DNA of 64,000 nucleotides, from contig NZ_JACJUD010000005.1 of the NCBI RefSeq assembly GCF_014174475.1, positions 1 through 64,000 on the forward strand, given 5' to 3'. The notes under the pieces were generated by a model that saw only the letters and a program-made list of their open reading frames with translations, ran no database searches and had not been told where the DNA came from. Both the position numbers and the translations under genes were made by a program. Positions 16,389 to 24,900 of this stretch are shown piece after piece. How positions within the stretch are numbered: the stretch's first letter is position 1; each line of letters starts with the position of its first letter. This stretch comes from Aquipseudomonas ullengensis. GTDB taxonomy: Bacteria > Pseudomonadota > Gammaproteobacteria > Pseudomonadales > Pseudomonadaceae.

Positions 16389-17030
16389 ATGCAGGGACCC
16401 TCCCCCAAAAAAACACACCCTATGGATGGCTTTCCCCAGGTGTGCTTCATCAAAAACACAATCAAGAACCCCAACATTCTCGTCGGCGATTACAGCTATT
16501 ACGATGATCCGGAGGACTCGGAGAATTTCGAGCGCAATGTCCTTTATCACTTCCCGTTCATCGGTGACAAACTGATCATCGGCAAGTTCTGCGCCATTGC
16601 TCGCGACGTGAAGTTCATCATGAACGGCGCCAACCATAAACTTTCCGGGATATCGACCTACCCCTTTCAGATCTTCGGCAACGGCTGGGAGAAGGTCATG
16701 CCCGAGCCCGGAGACCTACCCTACAAAGGCGACACGATTGTCGGAAATGATGTGTGGATCGGCTATGAGGCGCTGATCATGCCTGGCGTCAAGATTGGCA
16801 ACGGCGCCATTGTGTCCTCGCGCTCAGTCGTGATCTCAGATGTTCCCGCGTACACCATTGTTGGCGGCAACCCAGCCACTCCCATCAAGTGCCGCTTCGA
16901 CCCAGACACTGTCGCCATCCTGGAGTCTTTGGCATGGTGGGATTGGCCAGTTGAAAAGATCACCCGGAACCTGGGGCTGATCGTCGCGGGAGACATTGAC
17001 GCGCTGCGCCGCTGTACAGCCGACACCTAG
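16389..17030 (+). CDS. Vat/CatB-type xenobiotic O-acetyltransferase
   Basis: A 213-residue hexapeptide-repeat (left-handed beta-helix) acetyltransferase of the xenobiotic acetyltransferase group, which acetylates streptogramin A or chloramphenicol with acetyl-CoA. YSYYDDPED, VLYHFPFIGDKLIIGKFC, IMNGANHKLSG (His83 is the catalytic histidine by position), FGNGWEKVMP and IVGGNPATPIK follow Vat proteins more closely than CatB. Base composition looks lower in GC than the neighbours, and related repeats flank the gene, suggesting acquisition. Many chromosomal homologues give no resistance, so the substrate is uncertain. Confidence 0.85.
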   Translation: MQGPSPKKTHPMDGFPQVCFIKNTIKNPNILVGDYSYYDDPEDSENFERNVLYHFPFIGDKLIIGKFCAIARDVKFIMNGANHKLSGISTYPFQIFGNGWEKVMPEPGDLPYKGDTIVGNDVWIGYEALIMPGVKIGNGAIVSSRSVVISDVPAYTIVGGNPATPIKCRFDPDTVAILESLAWWDWPVEKITRNLGLIVAGDIDALRRCTADT

Positions 17031-17114
17031 CAAGTTGATCGTCCCTGTGCACCAGGGAATGCAGCCTTAGACGCTCGTGCGTCCACCCGCTGTTTTGTGC
17101 AGACCGACAGCTCT

Positions 17115-17167
17115 GCGACGCTGAGCGTCGCGGGATTGGTTCCCACGCGGAGCGTGGGGACCATCAG
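17115..17167. repeat. Double-hairpin repeat (GCTGAGCGTC / CCCACGCGGAGCGTGGG)
   Basis: GCGACGCTGAGCGTCGC (17115-17131) is one palindrome. The next, centred on CCCACGCGGAGCGTGGG (17142-17158), is the second. The 17126-17167 portion is the right partner of the direct repeat at 16314-16355 around the Vat-like gene. Confidence 0.65.
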
Positions 17168-17196
17168 GGATGGATCGATAGGTTTGCGGGCACTTG

Positions 17197-17221
17197 TAGG
17201 GCGGGTGAAACCCGCGCCTGC
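17197..17221. repeat. Half copy of the GTAGGGCGGGTG repeat
   Basis: The stretch GTAGGGCGGGTGAAACCCGCG is a single arm of the repeat seen as full palindromes at 13169-13225 and 20860-20913. Confidence 0.55.
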
Positions 17222-17247
17222 TGAGCGCAGGATCATCAGGCCTGCCC

Positions 17248-17315
17248 CGTCGTTCCCGCGCAGGCGGGAACCCAGGAAGGGGGCACACTGGATTCCCGCC
17301 TGCGCGGGAACGACG
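17248..17315. repeat. Inverted repeat (TTCCCGCGCAGGCGGGAA type)
   Basis: Two facing 28-nt arms (17248-17275 and 17288-17315), each containing its own palindrome TTCCCGC...GCGGGAA. The same unit occurs as a perfect inverted pair at 27096-27183. Confidence 0.75.
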
Positions 17316-17382
17316 AGGTAGAAAGGTGATCCTTCTCCGCCACCTACGCAGTTGCAGGCAGGCGCTGAGTCACCGGTGAAGC

Positions 17383-17418
17383 ACCCTCACCCCTGCCCCT
17401 CTCCCAATGGGTGAGGGG
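17383..17418. repeat. Diverged CCCTCACCC/CTCTCCC repeat
   Basis: The stretch CCCTCACCC...CCCCTCTCCC...GTGAGGGG resembles the palindrome at 144-165. Confidence 0.45.
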
Positions 17419-17452
17419 ATAAAGCAAAGCTCACTCGATAGCCAACTAGCGC

Positions 17453-18250
17453 TTACTGCTGTTGCACCTGCATCAGCGCCGCCACATTGACCCGCGCATG
17501 CATCTGCTCGCCACCACCGCCACGGCGCATGCCGCGTACCGGGCAGGCGTCGAGGTAGTCGAGGCCGACTGCCAGCTTGAGGTGCCGCTCAGGCTTGTCC
17601 AGCTGGTTGGTCACGTCGAAGCTGTACCAGGCATCGTTGAGCCAGGCCTCGACCCAGGCGTGGCTGGCCAGGTGGCCACTGTCCTCGGTGTACAGGTAGC
17701 CGGACACATAGCGCGCCGGCACGCCCAGGCTGCGAGCGCAGGCCAGGAAGGCGTGCGAGTGATCCTGGCAAACGCCGGCGCGGCCGGAGAAGGCTTCGGC
17801 AGCCGAGGTATCGACCTGGGTCGCACCCGGCACGTAGGCCATGTGCTCGTGCAGGCCATGCATCAGGTCGCTCAGGCCGTCGCGGTCGGTGCGCCCGCCG
17901 CTGCTGGTCTGGGCGAAGTCACGCAGGGCATCGTCGGCATGGGTCAGCCGGGTGGTGCGCAGGTACGGCAGTGCCGAATGACTGTCGCGCTCCGACTCGC
18001 ACAACTCGTCGATCTCGACCTGGCCACGGGCACCGATTACCAGCGCTTCGTGGGGTTCGTCGAGGGTCAGGACGTGGAGGATATTACCGTACGGATCACG
18101 CTGCGCCCGCACCGGTCGCGGCAGGTCGAGTTGCCAGCTGATCACGCGCTGGCGGGCGCTTTCCTGGGGTGTCAGGCGCAGGTACTGGATGCTGGCACGC
18201 ACCTGGTCATCGTAGTTGTAGGTGGTGTCGTGACGGATCGAGAGTCTCAT
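17453..18250 (-). CDS. Transglutaminase-like protein with bacterial N-terminal beta-barrel
   Basis: A 265-residue papain-like transglutaminase/protease-fold enzyme. Residues 1 to about 85 form the bacterial transglutaminase N-terminal domain, and the catalytic core spans about 150-225. The triad is intact: Cys161 (AGVCQDHSH), His197 (SHAWVEAW) and Asp212 (SFDVTNQ). Such proteins more often cut or transfer amide bonds than crosslink proteins. It is the last gene of the operon with the ATP-grasp and alpha-E proteins, overlapping the latter by 4 nt. The real substrate is unknown. Confidence 0.9.
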   Translation of the reverse strand: MRLSIRHDTTYNYDDQVRASIQYLRLTPQESARQRVISWQLDLPRPVRAQRDPYGNILHVLTLDEPHEALVIGARGQVEIDELCESERDSHSALPYLRTTRLTHADDALRDFAQTSSGGRTDRDGLSDLMHGLHEHMAYVPGATQVDTSAAEAFSGRAGVCQDHSHAFLACARSLGVPARYVSGYLYTEDSGHLASHAWVEAWLNDAWYSFDVTNQLDKPERHLKLAVGLDYLDACPVRGMRRGGGGEQMHARVNVAALMQVQQQ

Positions 18251-19197
18251 ACAACCTCCAGATAGGAAGTGTGGATGGAGCTGCCCAACTGGCGAACGAG
18301 CAGGATGAAATCAGTGAGCCAGACATGCAGTCCTTCATCTAGGACCTCGTCAATGCTGGTATAGCGCAACCGTGCGTCGAGTTCCGCAGCCATGCGCTGG
18401 GACAGCCGGCCGTTCTCGCCCGGCAACCCGGAGAGCATCAGGTTCAGCTCCTCCATGCAGGCACGCAACGAGCGCGGGACATCCGGGCGCAGTAACAGCA
18501 ACTCGGCAATCTTGTGAGTACGCGGCGAGCCACGGTAGATCTCGGTGAAGGCTTCGAAGGAGGACAGCGCACGCAGCAGCGCACTCCACTGGTAGTAGCC
18601 ACGCGCCGAGGTGTCGCTGACCGCGTCGGCTTCCTCGCCGAGCATCTCGTAGCGCGCATCGAGCAGGCGCAAGGTATTGTCCGCGCGTTCGATGAAGGTA
18701 CCGAGACGGATGAAGCGATAGGCCTCGCCACGCATGATGGTGCCGAAGGTGGCGCCACGGAACAGGTGCGAACGCTCCTTGACCCACTCGCAGAAACGGC
18801 TGATGCCGTAGCGCCCGAGGCCCTGGGCGGCGATGCCGCGCATCTCCAGCCAAGTGGCGTTGATGTTTTCCCACATGTCGGCCGTGATCCGCCCGCGCAC
18901 GGCGTGGGCGTTGCTGCGCGCACCTTCCAGGCAGCAGTAGATGCTGGCCGGGTTGTCCGCATCGAGGGCGAAGAAGTGCAGCATGCGCTCGGCATGCATC
19001 TGCCCGAAGCGTTCCAGGTAAGCATCCAGGGTGCCGGTGATCAGCAGCGGCATGGCCAGTTCTTCGAGGCCATCGCCACGGCCATCCTGCGGCATCAGCG
19101 ACAGCGAATAGCTGACGTCGAGCATCCGGGCGAGGTTTTCGGCGCGCTCCAGGTAGCGCGACATCCAGTACAGATCGGAGGCAGTTCTACTCAGCAT
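18247..19197 (-). CDS. Alpha-E domain protein (DUF403)
   Basis: A 316-residue all-helical protein starting MLSRTASDLYWMSRYLERAEN, the signature of the alpha-E family. No catalytic motif is evident. It is nearly always encoded beside circularly permuted ATP-grasp and transglutaminase proteins, as here, and is thought to form a complex with the ATP-grasp enzyme. It starts 11 nt after the ATP-grasp stop and overlaps the transglutaminase gene by 4 nt, which implies stoichiometric expression. Confidence 0.9.
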   Translation of the reverse strand: MLSRTASDLYWMSRYLERAENLARMLDVSYSLSLMPQDGRGDGLEELAMPLLITGTLDAYLERFGQMHAERMLHFFALDADNPASIYCCLEGARSNAHAVRGRITADMWENINATWLEMRGIAAQGLGRYGISRFCEWVKERSHLFRGATFGTIMRGEAYRFIRLGTFIERADNTLRLLDARYEMLGEEADAVSDTSARGYYQWSALLRALSSFEAFTEIYRGSPRTHKIAELLLLRPDVPRSLRACMEELNLMLSGLPGENGRLSQRMAAELDARLRYTSIDEVLDEGLHVWLTDFILLVRQLGSSIHTSYLEVV

Positions 19198-19208
19198 GAT
19201 GCGTTTCC

Positions 19209-20618
19209 TTAATCCTCGACCACCCAGGTGTCCTTGGTCCCGCCGCCCTGCGACGAGTTGACCACCAGTGAGCCCTCGCGCAATGCAACGCGGGTCAGGC
19301 CACCAGGCACCAGACGGGTTTCACGACCGGACAGAACGAACGGGCGCAGGTCGATATGGCGCGGCGCAATGCCGCTTTCAACGAAGGTCGGGCAGGTCGA
19401 CAGGCACAGCGTGGGCTGCGCGATATAGGCTTCCGGCTTGGCCTTGAGGCGGGCACGGAAGGCTTCGATTTCAGCCTTGGTCGAGGCCGGGCCAACCAAC
19501 ATGCCGTAGCCGCCGGAGCCCTGGGTTTCCTTGACCACCAGATCGGGCAGGTTGGCCAATACGTGGGACAGGTCTTCGGGCTTGCGGCACTGCCAGGTAG
19601 GCACGTTCTTCAGGATCGGTTCTTCGTCCAAGTAGAAGCGGATCATGTCGGTGACGTAGGGGTAGATCGACTTGTCGTCCGCCACCCCGGTGCCCACGGC
19701 GTTGGCCAGCACCACGTTGCCGCTGCGGTACGAGGCCAGCAGGCCAGGCACGCCGAGCATGGAGTCGGGGTTGAAGGCCAGCGGGTCGAGGAAGGCGTCG
19801 TCCAGGCGCCGGTAGATCACGTCCACCGGCTGCGGGCCGGCGGTGGTGCGCATGAATACCTTGTCGTCACGCACCAGCAGGTCGGCCCCTTCGACCAGTT
19901 CCACGCCCATCTCGCGAGCGAGGAACGCGTGCTCGAAGTAGGCACTGTTGAAGCGCCCCGGGGTGAGTACCACCACGTTGGGGTTATCCAGCGGGCTGGA
20001 GCTTTTCAGGGTATCGAGCAGCAGGTTCGGGTAGTGGTCGATGGGCGCCACGCGCTGCATGGCGAACAGCTCGGGGAACAGGCGCATCATCATCTTGCGG
20101 TCTTCCAGCATGTAGCTGACGCCGCTCGGTGTGCGCAGGTTGTCTTCCAGCACGTAGTAGCTGCCATCGCCGTCACGCACCAGGTCGACCCCGGCGATGT
20201 GCGCGTAGATGTCGCGGTGCAGATCCAGGCCCTGCATCGCCAGTTGGTAACCTTCGTTGGCCAGCACCTGTTCGGGTGGAATGATGCCGGCCTTGAGAAT
20301 GCGTTGATCGTGATAGAGGTCGGCGAGGAACATGTTCAGCGCCTTGACCCGCTGGATACAGCCGGCCTCGACCATGCGCCATTCGCTGGCGGGGATACTG
20401 CGGGGAATGGTGTCAAAGGGAATCAGGCGCTCGGTGCCCTGATCATCGCCATACAGGGTGAAGGTGATGCCAGCGCGGTGGAACAGCAGATCGGCCTCAC
20501 GCCGGCGCTGGGCCAGCAGTTCTTCCGGCGTGTCTGCCAACCAGCGGGCAAACTCCCGGTAGTGCGGGCGGACAATACCGCTCGCGTCATACATTTCGTC
20601 GTAAAAGATACCGGCCAT
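19209..20618 (-). CDS. Circularly permuted type 2 ATP-grasp protein
   Basis: A 469-residue ATP-grasp ligase-fold protein of the circularly permuted type 2 family (former DUF404/DUF407). Recognisable segments include HYREFARWLADTPEEL near the N-terminus, YYVLEDNLRTPSGVSYMLE, VVLTPGRFNSAYFEHAFLA and VVKETQGSGGYGMLVGP, where the lysine and glycine loop should contact ATP. ATP-grasp enzymes join a carboxylate to an amine through an acyl phosphate. It heads the operon, with AAGGAG 6 nt before the ATG and a sigma-54 promoter just upstream. Confidence 0.9.
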   Translation of the reverse strand: MAGIFYDEMYDASGIVRPHYREFARWLADTPEELLAQRRREADLLFHRAGITFTLYGDDQGTERLIPFDTIPRSIPASEWRMVEAGCIQRVKALNMFLADLYHDQRILKAGIIPPEQVLANEGYQLAMQGLDLHRDIYAHIAGVDLVRDGDGSYYVLEDNLRTPSGVSYMLEDRKMMMRLFPELFAMQRVAPIDHYPNLLLDTLKSSSPLDNPNVVVLTPGRFNSAYFEHAFLAREMGVELVEGADLLVRDDKVFMRTTAGPQPVDVIYRRLDDAFLDPLAFNPDSMLGVPGLLASYRSGNVVLANAVGTGVADDKSIYPYVTDMIRFYLDEEPILKNVPTWQCRKPEDLSHVLANLPDLVVKETQGSGGYGMLVGPASTKAEIEAFRARLKAKPEAYIAQPTLCLSTCPTFVESGIAPRHIDLRPFVLSGRETRLVPGGLTRVALREGSLVVNSSQGGGTKDTWVVED

Positions 20619-20653
20619 GCCGTACTCCTTGTCACCCGGACAGAGGAGTCATC

Positions 20654-20668
20654 GCAAGGGCCGTGCCA
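20654..20668 (-). promoter_or_regulatory. Sigma-54 promoter of the ATP-grasp operon
   Basis: On the minus strand TGGCACGGCCCTTGC fits the sigma-54 consensus TGGCACG-N4-TTGC exactly, with GG and GC 10 nt apart. Transcription would begin near 20642, giving a leader of about 24 nt with AAGGAG at 20630-20625 and ATG at 20618. Confidence 0.85.
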
Positions 20669-20720
20669 TGGATTTTTATTGTTATTTTTCAATAACCTGG
20701 ATATTCAATCGACCAGCGGA

Positions 20721-20735
20721 GCACCGCTTTGGTGC
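20721..20735. promoter_or_regulatory. NtrC-type activator site
   Basis: GCACC, five bases (GCTTT), GGTGC: a perfect match to the NtrC palindrome core GCACC-N5-GGTGC, centred about 86 bp upstream of the start predicted from the sigma-54 promoter. The intervening AT-rich stretch would allow DNA bending. Confidence 0.75.
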
Positions 20736-20859
20736 AGCCTGCCCGGCGTCGCGAACAGCATCGCCCCATGGAATGGCAAGGCTGGCCACATGTATCCCCT
20801 GCTGCGACCAGCGCAAAAGCGGCGAGTGAATCCGTGTGGTTGGGTGCATGGCTGGCCTG

Positions 20860-20913
20860 TAGGACGGGTGAGCCTGCGCATATGCCAACGCGGGTTTCAC
20901 CCGCCCTACCGAT
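20860..20913. repeat. Palindromic repeat (GTAGGGCGGGTG type)
   Basis: The arms GTAGGACGGGTGAGCCTGCG and CGCGGGTTTCACCCGCCCTAC face each other. It is a diverged copy of the 13169-13225 element. Confidence 0.6.
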
Positions 20914-20928
20914 GGACCTGCATCGCCC

Positions 20929-20997
20929 TGTAGGAGCCAGCTTGCTGGCGATCAGTGCGCTATCAGGCCTCGGATCGCCAGCAAGCTGGCTCCTACA
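20929..20997. repeat. REP-type inverted repeat with perfect 25-bp arms
   Basis: Positions 20929-20953 and 20973-20997 are perfect inverted complements, starting TGTAGGAGCCAGC, around a 19-nt loop. Each arm also contains CCAGCTTGCTGG, itself a palindrome. This is the common pseudomonad REP arrangement. It lies just beyond the stop of the amidotransferase gene at 21008. Confidence 0.8.
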
Positions 20998-21007
20998 CAA
21001 AGCAGGC

Positions 21008-21733
21008 TCAGACGGCCTGGGCGATAGGTTGCTCATTGAAGGCCAGCGCCAGCCAGTGTCGGTAGAAGCCATCGGCCACACGATTGAGCGCTTCCACCCG
21101 TGCCGGCAGGTCGGTCAGCATCTGGCGCATGCCCTGCTGGCTGGCCTGGGTTTCGTCGAGCAGGTGCGACCAGTCGCTCAGCCAGCCGCGCACCAGCTCC
21201 TCGGTCATTTCCGGGTGGCCTTGCAGGGCCAGCACCTTGTCACCCCAGGTGAAACCCTGGTTCGGGCACCAGGGACTGGACAGCAGCCACTCGGCGCCCT
21301 TGGGCAAATCGAAGGTATCGCTATGCCATTGGTAAACCGGGAACTCGACCGGCAGGTGCGCCAGCCAGGGACTGGCTCGCTCGCGGCGGATCAGCGGCTG
21401 CCAACCCACTTCGGTGTACGGCATGCGGTGCACGGCCGCGCCCAGGGCACGGGCAATCAGTTGCCCGCCGAGGCAATGGCCGATGATGGGGATGTCGCGC
21501 TGAATGAAGTGCTGCAATGCGGCAACTTCTACCCCTATCCAGGGCAGCGGATCGTTGACGCTCATTGGCCCGCCCATCACCGCCACGGCACGCGGGCGGT
21601 CCAGGTCATAGCCGTCCAGCTCGCCAAGATCGGCGCGCAGTATCGTGAAGTCGAGACCCTGCTCAGCCAGAACGGTGGCAAGGTGGCCCGGAGCACAATA
21701 ATCGACGTGGGTAAGGATCAGGATGTCGGTCAT
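21008..21733 (-). CDS. Class I glutamine amidotransferase-like protein (second paralogue)
   Basis: A 241-residue free-standing GATase1-fold protein with the nucleophile in IIGHCLGGQL (Cys87) and the histidine/glutamate in LQGHPEM. It resembles GMP-synthase-like glutamine amidotransferases that hydrolyse glutamine or gamma-glutamyl amides. The start at 21733 (MTDILILTHVDY) has GGAG 7 nt upstream; the frame is open 19 codons further. It lies between the ATP-grasp operon and gdhB, all leftward, and has its own sigma-54-like promoter. The partner synthase, if any, is unknown. Confidence 0.88.
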   Translation of the reverse strand: MTDILILTHVDYCAPGHLATVLAEQGLDFTILRADLGELDGYDLDRPRAVAVMGGPMSVNDPLPWIGVEVAALQHFIQRDIPIIGHCLGGQLIARALGAAVHRMPYTEVGWQPLIRRERASPWLAHLPVEFPVYQWHSDTFDLPKGAEWLLSSPWCPNQGFTWGDKVLALQGHPEMTEELVRGWLSDWSHLLDETQASQQGMRQMLTDLPARVEALNRVADGFYRHWLALAFNEQPIAQAV

Positions 21734-21761
21734 GACTACTCTCCGTTGTCCGCTTGCCAAG

Positions 21762-21776
21762 GCAAGGCGCGTGCCG
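21762..21776 (-). promoter_or_regulatory. Sigma-54-like promoter of the second amidotransferase
   Basis: On the minus strand CGGCACGCGCCTTGC has the invariant GG and GC 10 nt apart and matches TGGCACG-N4-TTGC at all but the first base. The start would be near 21750, about 17 nt before the ATG at 21733. Only a GCACC half-site (21833-21837) is visible upstream. Confidence 0.65.
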
Positions 21777-21888
21777 AAACACGAACCCACATCGGTCTGA
21801 CGGACTTTTTATTTGCGAGCAGGCTAACCGAGGCACCTGCGGCCGACTAGCCCCTCTGCTGAGAGAAGCCAGTCGACCGCATGGCCAG

Positions 21889-21926
21889 GGCGATGGGTTA
21901 TGCCGCGTCACGGCTAACCCATCCTA
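21889..21926. repeat. Palindromic repeat (GATGGGTTA type)
   Basis: The stretch GATGGGTTA...TAACCCATC with a GCCGCG...CGGC centre lies between gdhB and the upstream region of the amidotransferase gene. It may double as a transcription end for gdhB, but there is no T-tract. Confidence 0.5.
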
Positions 21927-21940
21927 CGCAGGGGGCGCCG

Positions 21941-24900
21941 TCAGGGTATGCGCACGCCCTGCTTGTCGCTCTGCGCGAGGTCCATCAACTCGCGGTTGGC
22001 CACCGCGTACATGGCGTAATCGGTGCCGGTGGCCGCACGCAATTCGCCCAGCATCGCCAGCCAACGCTGCACCAGGGTGCGGTGCTGCTCCAGCCAGAAG
22101 ACCACCCGCTCCTCGATATCTGCCGGCCCTTCGGCCATCTGCAGCACGGCGATGGTGATGGCGCGCTGCTGCCAATCGAGATCGTCGCGGAACGCTTCGC
22201 GGGCCAGGGCCTGCCAGTTGTTTTCCACCGGCAGGCTGGTGATCTGCTGCAGGTACCAGGACAGCTCCAGCGCGCCACCTACGGCGAAGTAGGCGGTGGC
22301 AACTTCCGAGGCCGGTTTGCCGGTGACATCCGCCGCCTCGATGATCGGCAACAGGGTGTACAGGTGACTGGTGCCGGCCACCACACGGGCCAATTCCTCC
22401 GGCGCGCCGGCTTCGACGAAGCCCTGGTAGCGCGACAGCCACAGCTCGCGCGCCGGGCCTTCCAGCAGCTCATCCAGGCGCATGGCCAGCTCGGCCACAC
22501 GCGGACCGAAGTGACCGACATCGCGGGCGGCGTCCAGGTCATCGCGGCGGCTGCGCAGGAACCAGCGCGTGGCGCGGCGCCCCAGGCGCATCAGTTCATC
22601 CATCAGCATCAGCTGCAGTTCGGCCGGCACCTGATAGTCCAGCGCCTCGATCTGCTTCCACCAGTGCGGCAGGCGGAACACGTCGCGCACGATGACGTAG
22701 GCGCCGGCGACATTCGCCGCGCTCATGCCGGTGGACTCCTTGAGCCGCTGCACGAAGGTGATGCCCATGTGGTTGACCAGGTCGTTGGCGATCTGCGTGC
22801 TGACGATCTCGCGCTTCAGGCGATGGCGACGCATCGGCTCGGCGAACTTCTTGCTCAGCTGCGCCGGGAACGCGGTTTCCATCTCGCGGGCCAGGTAGTC
22901 GTCGTCCGGCACTAGGGATTTGAGCAGTGCTTCCTTGAGGTCGATCTTGCTGTAGGAAATCAGCACCGACAGCTCCGGCCGGGTCAGGCCACGACCGCTG
23001 GCCGCACGCTCATTGAGTTCGTCGTCGGACGGCAGGAACTCCAGCGCGCGATCCAGCTTGCCGGCCGCTTCCAGCGCGGCCATCAGGCGCTTGTACTCGG
23101 CCAGGCGTTCGCGGGCGCGACGCTCGGCCAGGGACAGGGCCTGGGTCTGCTTGTAGTTGTTGCCCAGCACCAGCGCGCCGACCGCATCAGTCATCTCGGC
23201 CAGCAGCTTGTTGCGCTGCTTGCCGGTCATGTCGCCGGCGCCGACGATTTCGCCGAGCAGGATCTTGATGTTCACCTCATGGTCGGAGCAGTCCACGCCG
23301 CCGGCGTTGTCGATGAAGTCAGTGTTGCTGGCGCCGCCGCTCAGGCCGTATTCGACGCGGCCGAGCTGGGTCATGCCGAGGTTGCCGCCCTCGCCCACCA
23401 CCTTGGCGCGCAGCTCACAGCCGTTGACCCGCAGGCCGTCGTTGGCCTTGTCGCCGACGTCGGCGTGGCTCTCCTTGCTCGACTTCACATAGGTTCCGAT
23501 GCCGCCGTTCCACAGCAGGTCGACCGGCGCCTTGAGCAGCGCATTGAGCAGCTCGGTCGGCGCCAGCTTGTCGGCGCTGATGTCGAAGCGCGCCTGCATT
23601 TCCGGGCTGATGGCGATGCTCTTGGCGCTGCGCAGGAAGATCCCGCCGCCCGCGGAAATCAGCTTGGCGTCGTAGTCCGCCCAGCTGGAGCGCGGCAGGT
23701 CGAACAGGCGCTGGCGCTCGACGAAGCTCTTGGCCGCATCCGGGTTGGGGTCGATGAAGATGTGCATGTGGTTGAAGGCGGCGACCATCTGCAGCTTGTC
23801 CGACAGCAGCAGGCCGTTGCCGAACACGTCGCCGGCCATGTCGCCAATGCCGATCACCGTGGTCAGGTCTTTCTGCACGTCGATGCCGCACTCGCGGAAG
23901 TGACGCTGCACTGAAACCCAGCCACCCTTGGCGGTAATACCCATGCCCTTGTGGTCGTAACCGGCCGAGCCACCGGAGGCGAACGCATCGCCGAGCCAGA
24001 AGCCGTAGTCCAGGGCGATGCCGTTGGCGATGTCGGAGAAGGTCGCGGTGCCCTTGTCGGCTGCCACCACCAGGTACGGATCATCCGGGTCGTGACGCAC
24101 CACGTTGGCGGGCGGCACCACGGCGCCGTCCTTGAGGTTGTCGGTGATGTCGAGCAGGCCGCTGATGAAGATGCGGTAGCAGGCGATGCCCTCGGCCAGA
24201 ACCTCGTCGCGGTTGGCGCCCACCGGCATCTTGCGCGGGATGAAGCCGCCCTTGGCGCCCATCGGCACGATCACCGCGTTCTTCACTTGCTGCGCTTTCA
24301 CCAGGCCGAGCACTTCGGTACGGAAGTCCTCTTCGCGATCCGACCAACGCAGGCCACCACGGGCCACGTCGCCGAAGCGAAGGTGCACGCCTTCGACGCG
24401 CGGGCAGTAGACGAAGATCTCGTACTTGGGCACCGGCCGTGGAATCTCCGGGATCAGCCGCGGGCTGAGCTTGAAGCTGAAGTACGGCTTGGCCTGGCCG
24501 TCGGCGCCCGGCTGGTAGAAGTTGGTGCGCAGGGTGGCCTTGATCAGGTCCAGGTAGCGCCGCAGGATGCGGTCTTCGTTGAGCACCGCGACATTGTCCA
24601 GCGCGGCGAGGATGGCCTGCTCCAGCTTCTGCTGCTTGTCCTCGAGGTCTTCAACGGTGAGCTTGCGCGCCAGGTAGAAGCGGGTCTTGAACAGGCGCAC
24701 CAGCTCCTTGGTGACCTCGGCATGATTGACCAGGGTGCTGGCGATATAGCTCAGGTCGAAACCCAGGCGGATCTGCTTGAGGTAGCGCGCATAGGCGCGC
24801 AGCAGCGCCACGTCGCGCCAGGGGATGGAGGCGGTCAGCACCAGGCGGTTGAAGGCATCGTTCTCAGCAAAGCCACCGACGATCTGCACGAAGGCATCCT

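Larger units (their letters stand above)
17031..17452. other. 422-nt repeat-filled intergenic region
   Basis: No gene is seen. The stretch carries four kinds of dispersed palindrome: 17115-17167, 17197-17221, 17248-17315 and 17383-17418. It appears to be a repeat landing zone between two convergent genes. Confidence 0.7.
20619..21007. other. 389-nt regulatory and repeat region upstream of the ATP-grasp operon
   Basis: It contains a sigma-54 promoter (20654-20668), an AT-rich spacer (about 20671-20710), an NtrC-type palindrome (20721-20735) and two palindromic repeats (20860-20913, 20929-20997). No gene is seen. Confidence 0.75.

Noticed and set aside
5957-17030. Prophage or genomic island across the accessory genes
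   Set aside because: No integrase, phage structural gene or att duplication is seen; most genes are typical chromosomal ones with normal codon use.
17031-17452. CRISPR-like array of repeats
   Set aside because: The repeats are different palindrome families without regular spacing or unique spacers, and there are no cas genes in the window.
19356-20933. 525-codon plus-strand frame antisense to the ATP-grasp gene
   Set aside because: Antisense shadow; it also runs through the sigma-54/NtrC control region and a repeat.
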